The translations under genes were made by a program, and so were the position numbers. Source: Bugula neritina (Eukaryota; Bryozoa; Gymnolaemata; Cheilostomatida; Bugulidae). Taken from it: a stretch of 64,000 nucleotides of DNA. Positions 25,401-38,600 of the stretch are shown one piece after another. The stretch spans positions 22,296,628 through 22,360,627 of the forward strand of contig OZ037767.1 of the NCBI GenBank assembly GCA_964035545.1, written 5' to 3'. Below the pieces are notes generated by a model, which made no database searches, had not been told where the DNA came from, and saw only the letters and a list, made by a program, of their open reading frames with translations. Positions within the stretch are counted from its first letter, which is position 1. Each line of letters starts with the position of its first letter.

Positions 25401-28400
25401 TTACACTTGGGCTATCTCATAAACTCAATAAATATCATGTTGCTACTATGACTAGCATTGACAAGTTAGTATTTCATTCAGTTAAGTCAGAACATTGACC
25501 TAAACAATTTATCAGAAGCATTTGGAGTATAATGTAACATGTTATTATCACCAAGTGAGAAAGGATGATAGTGACATTAACCTATTGAGCTCTGTAATGC
25601 AGACAGAATATACTAATAAGCTATTTTTACAAAAATATATAATTATGTAATAGAATAAATGAATGGAAGTATTGTATTTGTATATTATGCATATGCCCCA
25701 GACTACATGTAAGAAACGTATAATAGATTTGTGTTCATTAAATTGGAAGAAGTTTATAGAGATGCCTTGATTTGTAACCTACTTCTCTCAAATTAATTTA
25801 AAGTCTACATTCCTATGAGAACTCCTGTTTAGTAGGGTTTTAATCTGACTGGGGGTGTGTCTCTTATCATGCTGGCAACAAAGTTTGAGGGTTTTTACTG
25901 CAGCACAAGAGCAGTTATGATCTTTCTAATGTCACCAATGACCTTGATTTGAACCCATGTGTCACATCTCTTATAGCTCTTTTCTCTATCCAAGAGGCCA
26001 CAAATTCATATCAGATAAAACTGCTTTTCATTAACTTTCAGTATAAAATGGGCAATGAATAGAAGTTTTTTACTGACACTGCTAATAAAATCTGAACAGA
26101 TTTCTAGTATCCTTTAATATTTCCGAGGGTGACTGCATTAAAATACTGCCAGTCTTGACTTAACAACCTGGTTATTTATTTGCATATTCCTGTTGAACAC
26201 TGGTTATTAAATCATTATTAAATCAAACTATGTGTGTTCAGTGGGCCCTTTCAAAGTTTTTTTAAATTTAATATGTTGATATTTCTGAGAAAGCAACATC
26301 CGTTGAAAGGTAAATTAAGTGAATGTTGCCAAGTGCGACTGTTGTGACAGTTAACGCAGGTAGCTGTTGTAAAGCATGACATCTGTGACAGCTAAAGCAG
26401 GTAACTGCTGTCAAGTGTGACATTGTTTAGCAAATGACTGTTCTATTTATAGCCAACTACTGGGTAAGGTACAGAGCACCTCACAAGAGCCAGACCCCTC
26501 TTGCTCATTCCATCCTCTCTTACACATCGTCTTCCGCTGACCCAAATACTGCTGCCAAACAGTGCACTGAGAGTAACAAATGTGTCGCTCTGAGCTGCCC
26601 CTTTCAGACAGCTCCTGGATGGAAGTGTATTCCTATGCATATGATGAAATCAACAAGTTATCACGCTGTAGAGGTTGAGAAAATTAGGTATAGTCTGCTT
26701 TAGAACTATTAGAAATGTTTGTCTTCATGCATTTCATTGTCAGGTTGCAATCCCAAGCTCAATTTACTAATATCATTGAGTCATTATTACATTTGCTTAT
26801 CACTTATTTATATGATAGTGTTTTGTATGTTGCATATATTGTCAAGTCTCACAGTTAAGATATGTAATAGCATAGTTTAGTAGATGGAGGTGTGTCACAA
26901 GAGCATATAGTAGACTTCTCAAGTACATGAAATTGAAAACTCAGCTTTCAAAATATAACCATAGAACTACTTTAATTCAAATATATGCTAACAGCCTATC
27001 GACTTTATTAAGAAATAACTCAAAGAGAAGCATTTGATGTTAATTATTTATTTATATAAAATATAAATAAATGAAGTATAGACTTATATATTTTGAATAT
27101 CAGACCCTGCTAAAGATGAATACAGTAGCATCCAAAATATAAGTTCACTTAATTTATTTACATAAATAAAGTATTATAGATGATTATTTTTGGTTTTTTA
27201 TTTTTTAATAATATATAATATATATCAAAGAACCTTAGAATTATAGCATTACTCAACAATAGGTTATGTATATAATGCTATATACTAAAACATCTTGCTT
27301 TAGTGACGGAAGTGACGGAAGTGACTTAAGTGAGCATTTCTTAGCCTACAGCTACATGGCTGGAGATTCTATTAATGGGAGAACATTGGAGTTGCCTTCT
27401 TCTCCATTCTACCAGCAGCATTACTCCAAGACAGGGACAGTGTGTAATGATACAGTTTGTGACAGTGTAGGCTGTGCCTGCACTCATGTCCGCAAGCTAC
27501 CAACTAATGTGAGTGCATCAGTATTACCAGATACCTCTGTACTCTGCTTCTACTAGTGTGTAAACTGATGAGAGCAGAATATGAAACTTTGAACAAATAT
27601 ATACTTTTTATTGAAATTTTTTATGCCAATTTGTAACTTGTTTGACTTATCTTACCTTGGCATATTTTGATGAAGAGACAGATTATACTAGTTGCTGTAG
27701 TTAGTAGCTGGTTAAAAACTTGTTAGGTATGGAAGCAGAAAAATTCCCTCTTGTATTGTGATATCAGCTGAAACAGCTGGCGTAAAATTATCTAACTTCA
27801 ACATAAATTGATAAAAAAAAAACTTTACTTTAAAGCTGCTAGTTTTGTTATTAATACTGCAGATAATTGGTAAAAAATATAGATACGGCCGGTGCAAAAG
27901 TTTTTAATGGTTGTCAAAGTTTCAGCTGCCAGTTAAAGGCTGTAGCAATCAAATTCAATTGAAAATAAATTTTTCATGCATGCACCATTAAAACGGTGGC
28001 ACTCAGTTAATCAGTAAGCTCAAAACAAATAATGCTTACGTGTTTTGTTGAGAGTAAAGAAGATTGTAGTCATTCACTTTTGAAACTGTTGCACTCCTCC
28101 TACTTTCAGTAATTGTGTGACTTTGAAACAGCTACTGCAGCTCACTGACCCAAATATATGCTTGTGTTTTGTAGAAAGTAGTGCAGATTGTTGTGATGCA
28201 TCATGTACTCAAGTTTTTCATCCATACCTGGCACATGCATGGTTATAGATTTGCCGTGTTAAAGGTTGCTTACCCACCTAAGGACAACAGTACTGGTCTT
28301 ATCATGTCCACATGTAAGTCCTTTGCTTGAATATTGAATACTAAAATGGCTAATATTTGTTTTTCTGTCTATTTAATCATCAAATTGATGTGCAAAGTTT

Positions 28401-31213
28401 GACGTATAACTATTTTTAACTATTTCTTTCAATAATATCATCGAGCCAACATTGGAAGAGGAGAGGGTGGTAGGCTGTAGAACAGTGGTTCCCAACCTTT
28501 TTCATACTATTCCCCCCTTTCATAAATGTTTACTATTAATTTCCCCCCTTTTGAAGAGCGAAAAGATTTTATGACTTAATGAATGAGAATATATGATACA
28601 ATGCAATATATTTTGTTCTATTATATTTACATATACTATAATTATGATAAGAGTATTATTATCGTTATTTTTATGTTATGAAACACAGAGCAGTTCACTT
28701 AATAATGTTATGGCTGCAGCTGATAATATTGTGCCAGCTTGCTTACATCTGGCTCTGTGTTTGACCAGGCCCATCTTAGGTCACCCTGCAAGTTAAGGCA
28801 GTTTCTCTTCTCTTTGAATTGATGAGAATTCTACCTCACACGGATAGGTGGTGCTGGATGGCACTAAAACTCTGCTTTGTCAGTTATGTGTGGGAAGAGT
28901 TTGCTTGTTGAAACCCACGATTATTTTAGGTAAAACTGGTGCATGAAAAAAATGGCACAGGTAATAATGACACAAATAGAAAATTAAGTAGAAATGGCAC
29001 ACTGGTGTTAAATTTTTCCAAACTCAAACCCCAACCCTTGAACACCCACCCCAAACTCCAGAACCCCAAGTACAAACCCAAAATCCTCACCTCAAACCCT
29101 TCTTTCACACTCCACACCCCCACCTCAAAATTGAAAACATATGCCATTTTTCCTACTTTTCCATGTGTGCCATTTTTACCTGTACCATTTCTACTGGACA
29201 CTAACCCACAATACATCAACGGGAGAAAATTTCCTATCACCCTTCATTGCTGAATTGTGAACCAACTAAATAAAATCTTCTTGCAACTCCTCTGAAAACT
29301 TGTTAACAAACCGTTGCAATCGGTCACATGTCAAGTTGAGAATCTAGCTCTTTCTTTGTCAGAGGTAGCGCAGAGAAATGCCGATTAAGTCGATTAAAAG
29401 TTCAGAGAGATGCCTAGAAAGATTTTTTGAAAAACGATCTGAAACAGTTGGTGTTCGGAAAAAACGGCACAGATAATAATGGCACAAATGGAAAATTAAG
29501 TAAATATAGCACATTTTCAATATTAGCATTGTAGATTTGAGTTGGGGGTTAGGCATTCTGGATGGGGGGTTTGGAGGTTTGGGTTTGAGAAAATTTAACA
29601 CCAGTGTACATTTTTACCTGTGCCATCTTTACCTAAAATCGGAACAGGTTCTTCTCCTGTAAAAGTTCATTGAGTGTGGGGAAAAACACCATATTTTTGA
29701 TAGATGCCACCATTTTAGTGTAACTTTAAAAACATTGCTGCTGCTATGAAAAGCAATGATATGATAATTGCACTCCTGCATTTTTAGGTTCAGATTATTT
29801 AGTGTAGCAAATATATTCACTAGGTATGTAGTATACAGCTCATAGAGATTGACTTGCATGGCTGCTAAAAGTTGGCCTGTTGGTTTTTGCAACTTTTTGA
29901 CCTTCATTCGAAGTAACACAGAGAACAGTTAGGCTAGAGTAATTAATAAACACGTTCATGTAGAAGTAAACTGAGATTGCAGAAGATGGTTTGGTTAAAT
30001 AGATGAACTAAAATGAAGGTTTATAGATATGCATATACATGTAACTTGCAAGAGTTCAAAAACCGTCAACAAAGCGCGTAAATTTTTCAAAATCCAAATT
30101 CCCCCCCTAAAATGTCCAAATTCCCCCCTAGGGGGGAATTCCCCCCAGGTTGGGAACCACTGCTGTAGAATAATAAAAAAAGCTAGAAAAGGACAAAAAT
30201 GATGAAGACAACATTTTTTTGAGAAATTAATTCTTTTGTAAACAATTAAAAAGAACAAAAAGTGATGACCAATTATAAAAGCACTTTATTGTTGTCAATA
30301 TAACATTTCGGAGTTGTCACACTTTCAGTAGCTGTAACACTTGGCTAAAAAACAACATTAGGACAATGCAGCCGTGTGGGATACACTTTGCACCTGTTTA
30401 CATACACTAGATCTAAGATAGTATGATAAATGCAAATGATTTCGCTACATAATAGTTTATATCAGACTGGGCACATTTCCTACAAATTCTATCTGCACCA
30501 TAACTGCTACATACTTAATTTTATAACAATTATATGTTGCTGTAGCAAAGTATTGCAGGTTTGAATGTGGTATATATTTAGATAATCGAGAAATAAACTG
30601 CTCCAATGACTTCTGCAATGATGCTCATTGGGCGAATGACAATATTGGCCAGTTCGATGTAGACAGACCGCCCTTGAAAGACACGGTGATGATACCAAAT
30701 GGTGGATACGCTGTAGTCAGGATATACACAGACAATCCTGGCTATTGGATGGCTCACTGTCACCAAACCGAACATCTACATGAAGGTTGGTAATAACGTT
30801 GCCTAGTAACATGATGCGTATGTAGTTATGTAGTAGTGTAGCTGAAGAGCTTTCTTATTCCCCTTACTTTTGCTATAGTTTTAGAAGAGCTTTTAAAATT
30901 ACTTCACTTGTTTTGCTAGTTTTAAAAAAGCATTTTTATTTTCTCACTAAATTTGTAAATTGTTTTTCAAATTTATTGATGAAACTTCATAAAACCTGAT
31001 TTGCAGAACAAACGATATACTTGTAGCACAAAAAATAAAATAGTCAATTTACTATTTAGTGAACAAATTGATTTTATGATTTTTAATTTTATACCAACAT
31101 ATTGCTTTACAGGTATGGCGATGGTGTTTGACGTGGATGGAGAGAGTGTGAAAGATACAATACCTCCAAACTTTCCTACCTGTGGTGACTTTAGACTCAG
31201 CCCAACTAAATAA
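19814..31213 (+). CDS. Laccase-like multicopper oxidase LMCO-A, 11 coding exons
   Basis: Exons: 19814-19972, 22020-22181, 23126-23295, 23701-23912, 24400-24584, 25102-25234, 26453-26687, 27304-27508, 28175-28313, 30582-30785, 31113-31213; 1905 nt, 634 aa. A signal peptide ([17 protein letters not shown]) is followed by three cupredoxin-type domains. The four copper motifs are complete: HWHG (124-127), WYHSH (174-178), HTWHMHG (504-510) and [12 protein letters not shown] (592-603). That gives ten His, one Cys and an axial Met for the T1 site plus the T2/T3 trinuclear cluster, so it should oxidise phenolic or similar substrates and reduce O2 to water. Eight cysteines in the exon 7-8 region and the C-terminal NFPTCGDF are shared with the paralogs. 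Exon 8 has a DGSDGSD insertion unique to this copy, making it the longest exon 8. It is probably secreted. Confidence 0.95.
20184..20525. mobile_element. Palindromic MITE, about 340 bp, long terminal inverted repeats
   Basis: The two ends (20184-20257 and 20452-20525) are inverted copies of about 70 bp with only a few differences. Each contains the self-complementary 'tttcgcatgcgaaa'. There is no coding capacity in the roughly 190-bp middle. The target duplication is not obvious. It lies in intron 1 of LMCO-A. Confidence 0.85.
21167..21327 (+). repeat. 27-bp minisatellite in LMCO-A intron 1
   Basis: About six to seven units of 'aagtgacagcaaatgacagg' plus 'ttacatc'. The last units shorten to about 22-23 bp with 'gtgacattaaatgacagg'. 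Confidence 0.9.
22349..22438 (+). repeat. (AT)45 microsatellite in LMCO-A intron 2
   Basis: Uninterrupted alternating AT for about 90 bp. Confidence 0.97.
23998..24190 (+). repeat. Degenerate 'tagctgtagtggttgc' tandem repeat
   Basis: Roughly nine diverged units of about 20 bp containing (c)tgtagtggtt / actagctgtag words, in intron 4 of LMCO-A. Confidence 0.75.
24761..25054. mobile_element. Fold-back element of the 'ATGGCACAGG' family, C-rich core
   Basis: The left arm has 3-5 imperfect direct copies of 'aaaatggcacaggtaat'. The right arm carries the reverse complement ('gccatttttacct', 'attacctgtgc'). Between them is a roughly 110-bp C-rich, 'cccaaaccc'-like strand. It lies in intron 5 of LMCO-A. 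Confidence 0.75.
28928..29199. mobile_element. Fold-back element of the 'ATGGCACAGG' family inside the hAT element
   Basis: It has the same plan as 24761-25054: an 'ttttaggtaaaa...atggcacaggtaataatgacac' arm, a C-rich centre with many 'cccaa' words, and a 'gccatttttacctgtaccattt' arm. Open frames on both strands here only read the repeat. Confidence 0.75.
29454..29642. mobile_element. Fold-back element, opposite orientation, inside the hAT element
   Basis: It carries the G-rich strand of the core ('gttgggggttaggc', 'tggggggtttggagg') between 'cggcacagataataatggcac' and 'acctgtgccatctttacctaaaa' arms. It is inverted relative to the copy 0.3 kb to the left. Confidence 0.72.
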
Positions 31214-31304
31214 GCTGTTAAAGATTTTCAGCACATTATGCTGATGTCATCAAATTGATAAATATTTTAATTTTCACACTTAACTCTAGCACCTTTAAAT
31301 ATAT

Positions 31305-31310
31305 AATAAA
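31305..31310 (+). terminator. Poly(A) signal of LMCO-A
   Basis: AATAAA lies 92 nt after the LMCO-A stop codon. Confidence 0.7.
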
Positions 31311-32662
31311 GTAATGAAAATCCGACAAGTATTTTGCTTCAAGAGTTATTTAGTAACATGTTGAAACAACTTATGCATCTTTCTATATACATTAGCTTAG
31401 CAATGCAATAACTAGGCATGCATATGATATGCTGTGGCTAAATTTAGATAGTAAAATACAACAAATTCTGTAAAAAAATTTACAGCATGAAATGTCTTTA
31501 GCTGTAAGTATACTTATACCAGATGTTGTACTATAGTTATTTTGTACACAAATAAAAGCAGCTGCACACTGAAACTACTTTAGCTACTGCAACAACAACT
31601 TATGCAGCACCAATAATTTAACAAAAGAAGTTGTATGAATTTTTCATCTTGTGTTGAGGCAATCAAAATGGAAGCCCTTAAATCATGTACAATTAAAACT
31701 GTTTTAGTTTGTTTCTAACTGTTTATAATGGTCAAAACCTTATTCTCTGTGCAGCCAACTAATTCTGAGATAGCTATCTGTGATTGAGTTCCTTTTACAA
31801 TTCAGGTTTTAAGCGATCTCCCCCGAAATTTCGCTCCAACAGTGGCACAGTAAAAATCAAGATTAAGAAAATGTTCAAAAATAAAACTACTGAGCTCCAT
31901 TAACATAGAAGTTGACCTATTTTTCACTAATGATTGTTTATTAATATATTGTAATACAATATTTGTTCTGCTCTAAAAATTAATTTCAGTGGTTCGCTTA
32001 TATTATTGGAGCAAATAATTCTTAATATTTGTAAACTTCAACATCAATGTTTGTAGATTTGCAATTTTTATTTTCTTAGACTCAAATTTATAAATACTGA
32101 CTTTATAAAGTTTTGTAGGCCTCACACGACGTACGGTACGCAAAGCGTGAATAAGGGGTTCAAGAAAAACTTAATGCATAGAAAACTGAGCCCTAGTTAT
32201 GATACAATCATATACAAATTAGCAACCTTCACTATAGCATATATGTGATCATAACTCCAAATTATTATGAAGCTTTTAACTAGTGAAGTTTTACATTGAT
32301 AAATGAGTTATTTATGATAAAATTCTGATTGTAAAATTGACTTGGCATAATACATTTCTATTAGCTAACTTTGTGACTTGCCGTTGATTACAAAATTAGA
32401 ATGTTGATAGAAACAACAAGGTAAAATTGAATTACAGTACAGAATATGTAACACCTTCTGTAAGCTAGTCGGATGGTATGTCAGTGTACCAGCAAGCTAA
32501 CACTTTTTGAGTAACATGTAATCTATTTATAGCATATGAGGGCAATGTTAGGGTGATGCTTAACTTTAATGATAGCGTACAGTCTTATATCCTAATACAA
32601 TACACAGGTTACCAGTGCTTCAAGTCTCCGTTGCAGTCTATGTGAGGGAGTCTTCGTACAAG
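31311..32662. other. LMCO-A / LMCO-B intergenic region
   Basis: About 1.35 kb with no gene or clear repeat recognised. It must contain the LMCO-B promoter and any 5' UTR exon. Confidence 0.5.
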
Positions 32663-35600
32663 ATGTCTGCCTACACTTTAGCTTTGCTGCTGTGTGCAGC
32701 ATGCTCTCTCACTGTACAGACTGGTCATGCTGCCACCACTTCTGGTTCAAACATTTACGAGTTTGATCTAACTCTAACATGGGGAATGTCCATGACATAT
32801 ACTGATGCTGACGGGAAAATTTGGGTGAGTGACTCATAGACATTTTAAACAGGACTTTTTTTTATTTATCGACTCTTTTTGTTTCAACTATATCAATTAC
32901 AGTCATAACTTTTTACAGTATTATCTTATAATTTAGGCACAATTAATAAATTGATTTGTTTGCTGCTTTGTATAGTATGTAGAGCGCATGGTGTCATATA
33001 TTTCAACACAGCACTTTTTAATACTGGTGCAACGTGGAGAGGTATGTAGAACAACGAAAAACATTTATTGCAAAATCAATTAAATGACATGTATTACTTG
33101 TTGCAGATTGAAAATAGTTGAAACATTTTTAGTTTCAATTAATATCTATTTTCATTTTACTTTTTATGGTTTTGTGGTAATATCCAACTATACAACAGCG
33201 AAGAGAAATTATACTCTACTCTTGTCATTTCTTATACCTACAAGTTACACTGTAATTACTTTATAAAGTTAGTATTGCTATTATTAAACGCCGTTCATAA
33301 CAAAATGTTCAAAAAATGTGTTTTCAAATAACTTCAGGATGTTACACTAGATCGTGGAGAGCTTTACTACTTTGTGAATGACACTAAAATCAATCTGAAT
33401 AAAAGAGACGTCAACACCCTAGATGGAGTGCAAAAAAGACACATTGCTATCAATGGGAAGTTTCCTGGGCCCACCTTACACGTTCCACTTGGTGCAATGG
33501 TTAGTTACATATAAATCAAAGTCAAACAATAAGCAAAAGACTTAAACATACATATGTAAATACTATAGCTTTATAAAACACCAGGAAAATTTTCAAGTAA
33601 TAATATTAAAATTATTTAAATTATTATTTTTAATGAACATATACAAAACGAATAGTACTTGAACCTAGTGTGTTTAAAAGACATTAAGGTAAATGATACA
33701 TATATATTAAGATTCTATTCATATTTTGTTTGTTTACATACTATTATATAAATCTTATAAGTAAGAAGTTTAAAAATTGTTCTAATTGTGATAGCCCAAA
33801 GAGTGAAATTCAGTTGAGGTAAATTCATCCGCTTTTATTAAAGAATGACCTAGTGCATATAAAGTAAGCAAAGGTATCACGATGGGCATCACATACTCAG
33901 CACAACAAATAGTCTGGGTACCATTTTAACTAGTTGCTTTTGTAAGCAAAAATTAACATTTCGGCAAGTAGTTATGCATGCAAATGCAAATATATTGCTA
34001 ATGTACAGTGTAAACAATATTTACAAAAATTAAACTCAAAGATTGCTATTCATGCGACAAAAATTTTTCTCATCTCCTTTTATCTTCTTTTTTCAATAAT
34101 TTCCTTCTCACTTAGCTTTTTTTTCACATCACAATGCTGTTTTCTACTGTTCAGGTCTATGTACATGTACACAATCAACTGATGACTGACAGTGCTACAA
34201 TACACTGGCATGGTATTAACATGAAAGGAAGTAACAATACTGTTAGTGGCGCCACACCATGGTCTGATGGCGTACCCTATGTTACCCAGTGTCCTATCTT
34301 GCCCGGAGCAACCTTCACTCATGTGTATGTACAGGCATTAAATCAGGTACAATGTAATTATAACAATATAGCCCGGAAATTTGGTTTTTATCTAGATTAT
34401 ACATTTCAAAACTTGCTTATTGTAGATTTGCAGCCAATGAAGCCGGCACTTTCTGGTACCACTCTCATCAAGAAATGCAAAAAATGGATGGTTTGTTTGG
34501 CGCTCTTGTTATTTATGATCCTGCTCGAAAGCACTATCCTTCATTTACTGTCATAAACACAGACTGGATGCAAACCGGTGCCACTTATTATGCCTCAAAC
34601 TATAACTACTTCAACATACCTACTCCCAACTATGGACGTAAGTAATATTTACTGAATAGTTATATTTTTATTCTAACATCTGGCAGCTAACTTAGTAAGT
34701 CTGATAGTTTTGCTTATATTTCTGAAGTCTTAGATGAGAAGCTAATGAATAGATCATATCATAAGGGGTAATGCTTTTATGACACCACTAATCATTATTC
34801 TAATTAATAAAATCTAAAGCTACATGTGAGTGTACAATGGCATTTCTTATGTAATATCTGCCGTTTGAAAACTGCATTGACAAGCTTCGATGACGTTTGT
34901 ATAATTTTTTCTTATGGGAAGCTTGTTCAAAACATTGTACTAAAATTAGTTTTTTATCAGCTGAATATGAGAGCATCTATATACGCTGTAAAAGATGCTT
35001 TGAATTATTTTGAGCAGCGATTCAAGAAAGATACGCTGGTGTAGATGCCCCTGGCCCTTATGCTGATAGCCATTTGGTGAATGGTAGAGGAAGGTTTGAA
35101 AACTCTGCTCCTCTAGAGGTTCACAGAGTAGAACAAGGAAAAGTGTATTTATTTAGATTCGTCAACGCAGGCTTTGATGATGAGTATGGGGTGTGTACTA
35201 AGCATAATGAAAGTAAATAAAAATTTAAAAAAAGTCAAACTCTTAGAATTTTCAGATTATTGCTTTCACTGCATCGCCTTTCTTATTGAGTAATTTGTTA
35301 TGCTTATGGATGCCGCCTAATTTTTACAATTTAGTGTAAGTATGGTTTTTAGATTAGAAAATACTATCATTTCAATGAAAAAGTGATTAGAATTTGATAA
35401 ACTCTGTTTTGAATCAAAGGTTTCCATAGATGGTCATAAACTGATAGTACTAGGATTAGAGAGCTGTGAGATTGAGCCTGTGGAAGTTGATACAGTTTTC
35501 TTGATTCCAGGAGAAAGAATAAATGTTTTGGTGAATATGACACAAAGTCCAGGTATTTCCATTGAAACACAACTTCAGGCTATATATTCAAGCACAACCC

Positions 35601-38600
35601 CCAGCTAGTGATTTCAATTTTATTTGTCATTTGCTACATTCTTGTGCACTTTAATTACAGGAGCTGACTATTCATACATAACATCTATAATAGCAAAGCC
35701 AATAAGTCAAGCATTTTCGTTATTCGTTTAATTTTAAAAATTATTTAATTTCAAAAGAATTTTTAATTTTAAGGCATCAAGAAAGGTTTTACAAGCTACA
35801 GTCTTGGACTTAATTATGTTAATAAAATCAATTTTTTCTGCCAACACTATTAATTCTCCCAAGAATAAAGTGCGAGTTGTATGAGCATCAAACAGCATGT
35901 TGCATTTTACATAACTCTATTGGGTAAAACTTAGTTAAGACAACCAAAGTTGCATAGTTTATTTATTTTCTACTAACCTTATTTTTAGTTCTTTTATATT
36001 ATCAGAGCTTGAGAGAGCAGCTGTAATTTAGGGGTTAGAGCGTTAGCTTAGGAAACACAAAGTCATGGGTTCAAATTCTAGTAAAAGCCATTGGTGGTGT
36101 TAGGAAGAGCATCCAATCATAATTGCTCCTACATGTGCCACATATGAATAAGTCCTTAGCTTGTTTTAAAAAACTCCGTTCTATCAAGGGTTTTCACAGA
36201 AATATGTTAGCCTAATTTGATATTATTAGAGCTTTGTAAATAGTAATACGAGTATAAACTATGTACATTATGTTATCGTAAATTATTGCAGGTAACTACT
36301 GGGTGAGGTACAGAGGTGCAGATTATCAGCAGACCTCTCGTGGTCGCTCCATTCTCTCCTACACCAACTCCTCAGCTGACCCAACTACTTCTCCTAAAGT
36401 TTGCACTTCCTCAAATCCATGTGTCGCAATAAATTGCCCTTTTCACATGGTTTACGATTGGGACTGTATACCTATTCACAAGCTAAAATCTGCAAGCTAT
36501 CATGCTGCAGAGATTGCAAAAATCAAGTATGTCAGAAGTCTTGACTTATATCCGTGTTTGTTAATATAAAGCTTCCATTTGATTTGCTAGAGATACTAAA
36601 ACTGATTTCAAACAAGTAAGCTCCATTGTGCAATTTGTAGCATTTTCTCGTTTATTAACAACATTTTTTTAAACCAATTCATCAAAACAGGATCGCAAGC
36701 TATGCAGGTGGCTTAGCAGTTATACTTCTTTAGGTTTTATAAAAATGACATGCCATTTTGTTGTAGAGATGATAGCAATATGGTTGAAAAGTTTTACGCA
36801 TACAGTTCTCTTATTCATCACACTATTAATGGCAGATCTTTTGTTTTGCCTCAATCGAACTTTTTCCAAGGCAACTATAGCGATTATATTACCCCTTGTA
36901 AAACCGAAGAGTGCGAGAATAAGGCGTGCACTTGCACTTTTGTGGAAAAGCTTCCTATGCACGTAAGTGGTGTTAAATAAAACACTAAGGCTATATATTT
37001 GGGTAGCATTGAGTAAAATTCAAAGGCTATAATTTGCTATACTAGTACTGTATGAAATACTCGGGCTAAAGCTTGGCTGCTCCAGTGGTATCTGATTTTA
37101 CTAAAAATGTATAACTGTCAATTTAGTCAAACCTGACTCTTATGCTGAAACAAACAAATCTTTGCAGCATATCCTTGTTTTATATTGTTTATGCATATAC
37201 AGTATTATTGTTTCATCATTTCATAATCTATAATGTATTGCATACTGTAAATGTATAAACTAGTATATAAAATGCACTATAAACTGCATATATTTATGTT
37301 ATTTTCATATTATCTGTGTTGCTTTCTTTAGAAGTTTAGTTCGATGTATATTACTTGAAACTTAAAACAGCATAATTAATGTAACTAATTTTTTAAAACA
37401 GGATAAATTTCTAAATTATAGAACATAATTGCTCTGAATTATGCAACGATACAAATAAAATAGAAAAAATAAGAAAGATAGTGTAATAGCTTAAATTTTA
37501 AAACAAATTACAAACTAACTTTGCAATGATAAATTAAGTAAACTTTGTTAAAACAACAAATAGATAACAATTTTGATAAATAATGTCACATAGTGTTATA
37601 TAATATTTAGTTTTGAATTTTGTTTAAATACATAAATTTTGACAAGTAGAGTAATTGTTATTGATAGACTTAATGTTTTTCAATGCAACATTGAACGTGA
37701 AATAAGGCACAATAAAAGGCAAAGGTTTTTTATTTTTATTAGTTATCACTTAAAGAAAGTTACCATTCTACTCTTAGATACATGTACAAGTAGGTGACAC
37801 AGGATATGTCAGTTATATGTATGATGTATATGTAAATAAATAATACAGTATGAATATTTGGCGGCTTGTAAGCAAACATAAAACAAATAATTCCGCTTTT
37901 TTTCCTTACAGAGAGTTGTACAGATTGTGGTAATCAATCACATGCTGATGCCAGCCCTACACACTTTTCACATGCATGGCTACAGATTTGCTGTTCTGAA
38001 AGTAGCTTATGCTCACAAAAACGTCACAGCTGGAACGATAGTCAGTCGACGTAAGTATCATCCAAATTTTCAGTCAGGAATTGTTTTTTCAATCTGACTC
38101 GAGCATTAAATATAGGATATTTTTATTTGGTTCAATTAAAGACACTTTTTCACAAGGAACTGAAATGAAAAATAAGTTTACTAAGTATTTTGATAACTAA
38201 ATATCTAAAAAAAATTACCTTAATCTTCAGCTTTTTGTCAATGTAATTTTATCAGAAAAATAATAAACAGTCATATATGCAGTTGGAATGGTTATGCTAA
38301 AGATATTTTAGTCATAATGTATTGAATGAAAAAGGCTATTGTTTTAATGGTTATTTGGTTTTTTTAGATGGTACAGACTACAATTGCTCCACTGACTACT
38401 GCAGTGATGTACATTGGCTAAATGATGACCTAAAGGATCTGGATGTAGACAGACCACCCCTGAAAGACAATCTTCTCATACCAATTGGTGGATATGCTGT
38501 GGTCAGAATATATACAGATAATCCTGGTTACTGGTTGGCTCATTGTCACCAGTCAAGTCATTTATGGGATGGTGAGTAAATTGAAAAGTTGAGCAATATA

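Larger units (their letters stand above)
28483..30162. mobile_element. Non-autonomous hAT transposon, 1.68 kb, with 8-bp target duplication
   Basis: The element starts 'cagtggttcccaacc' and ends 'ggttgggaaccactg', a perfect 15-bp terminal inverted repeat of the hAT type. It is flanked by identical 8-bp direct repeats ctgtagaa at 28475-28482 and 30163-30170. Subterminal C- and G-rich 'ttcccccctttt' blocks occur near both ends. There is no transposase-like frame; the interior holds two fold-back repeats. It is inserted in intron 9 of LMCO-A and is largely responsible for that intron's length. Confidence 0.92.

Noticed and set aside
28926-29253. Two 104-codon frames on opposite strands
   Set aside because: Both lie in the fold-back repeat inside the hAT element; composition is that of the C-rich core.
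30507-30775. Minus-strand frames at 30.5-30.8 kb
   Set aside because: Shadows of LMCO-A exon 10 on the plus strand.
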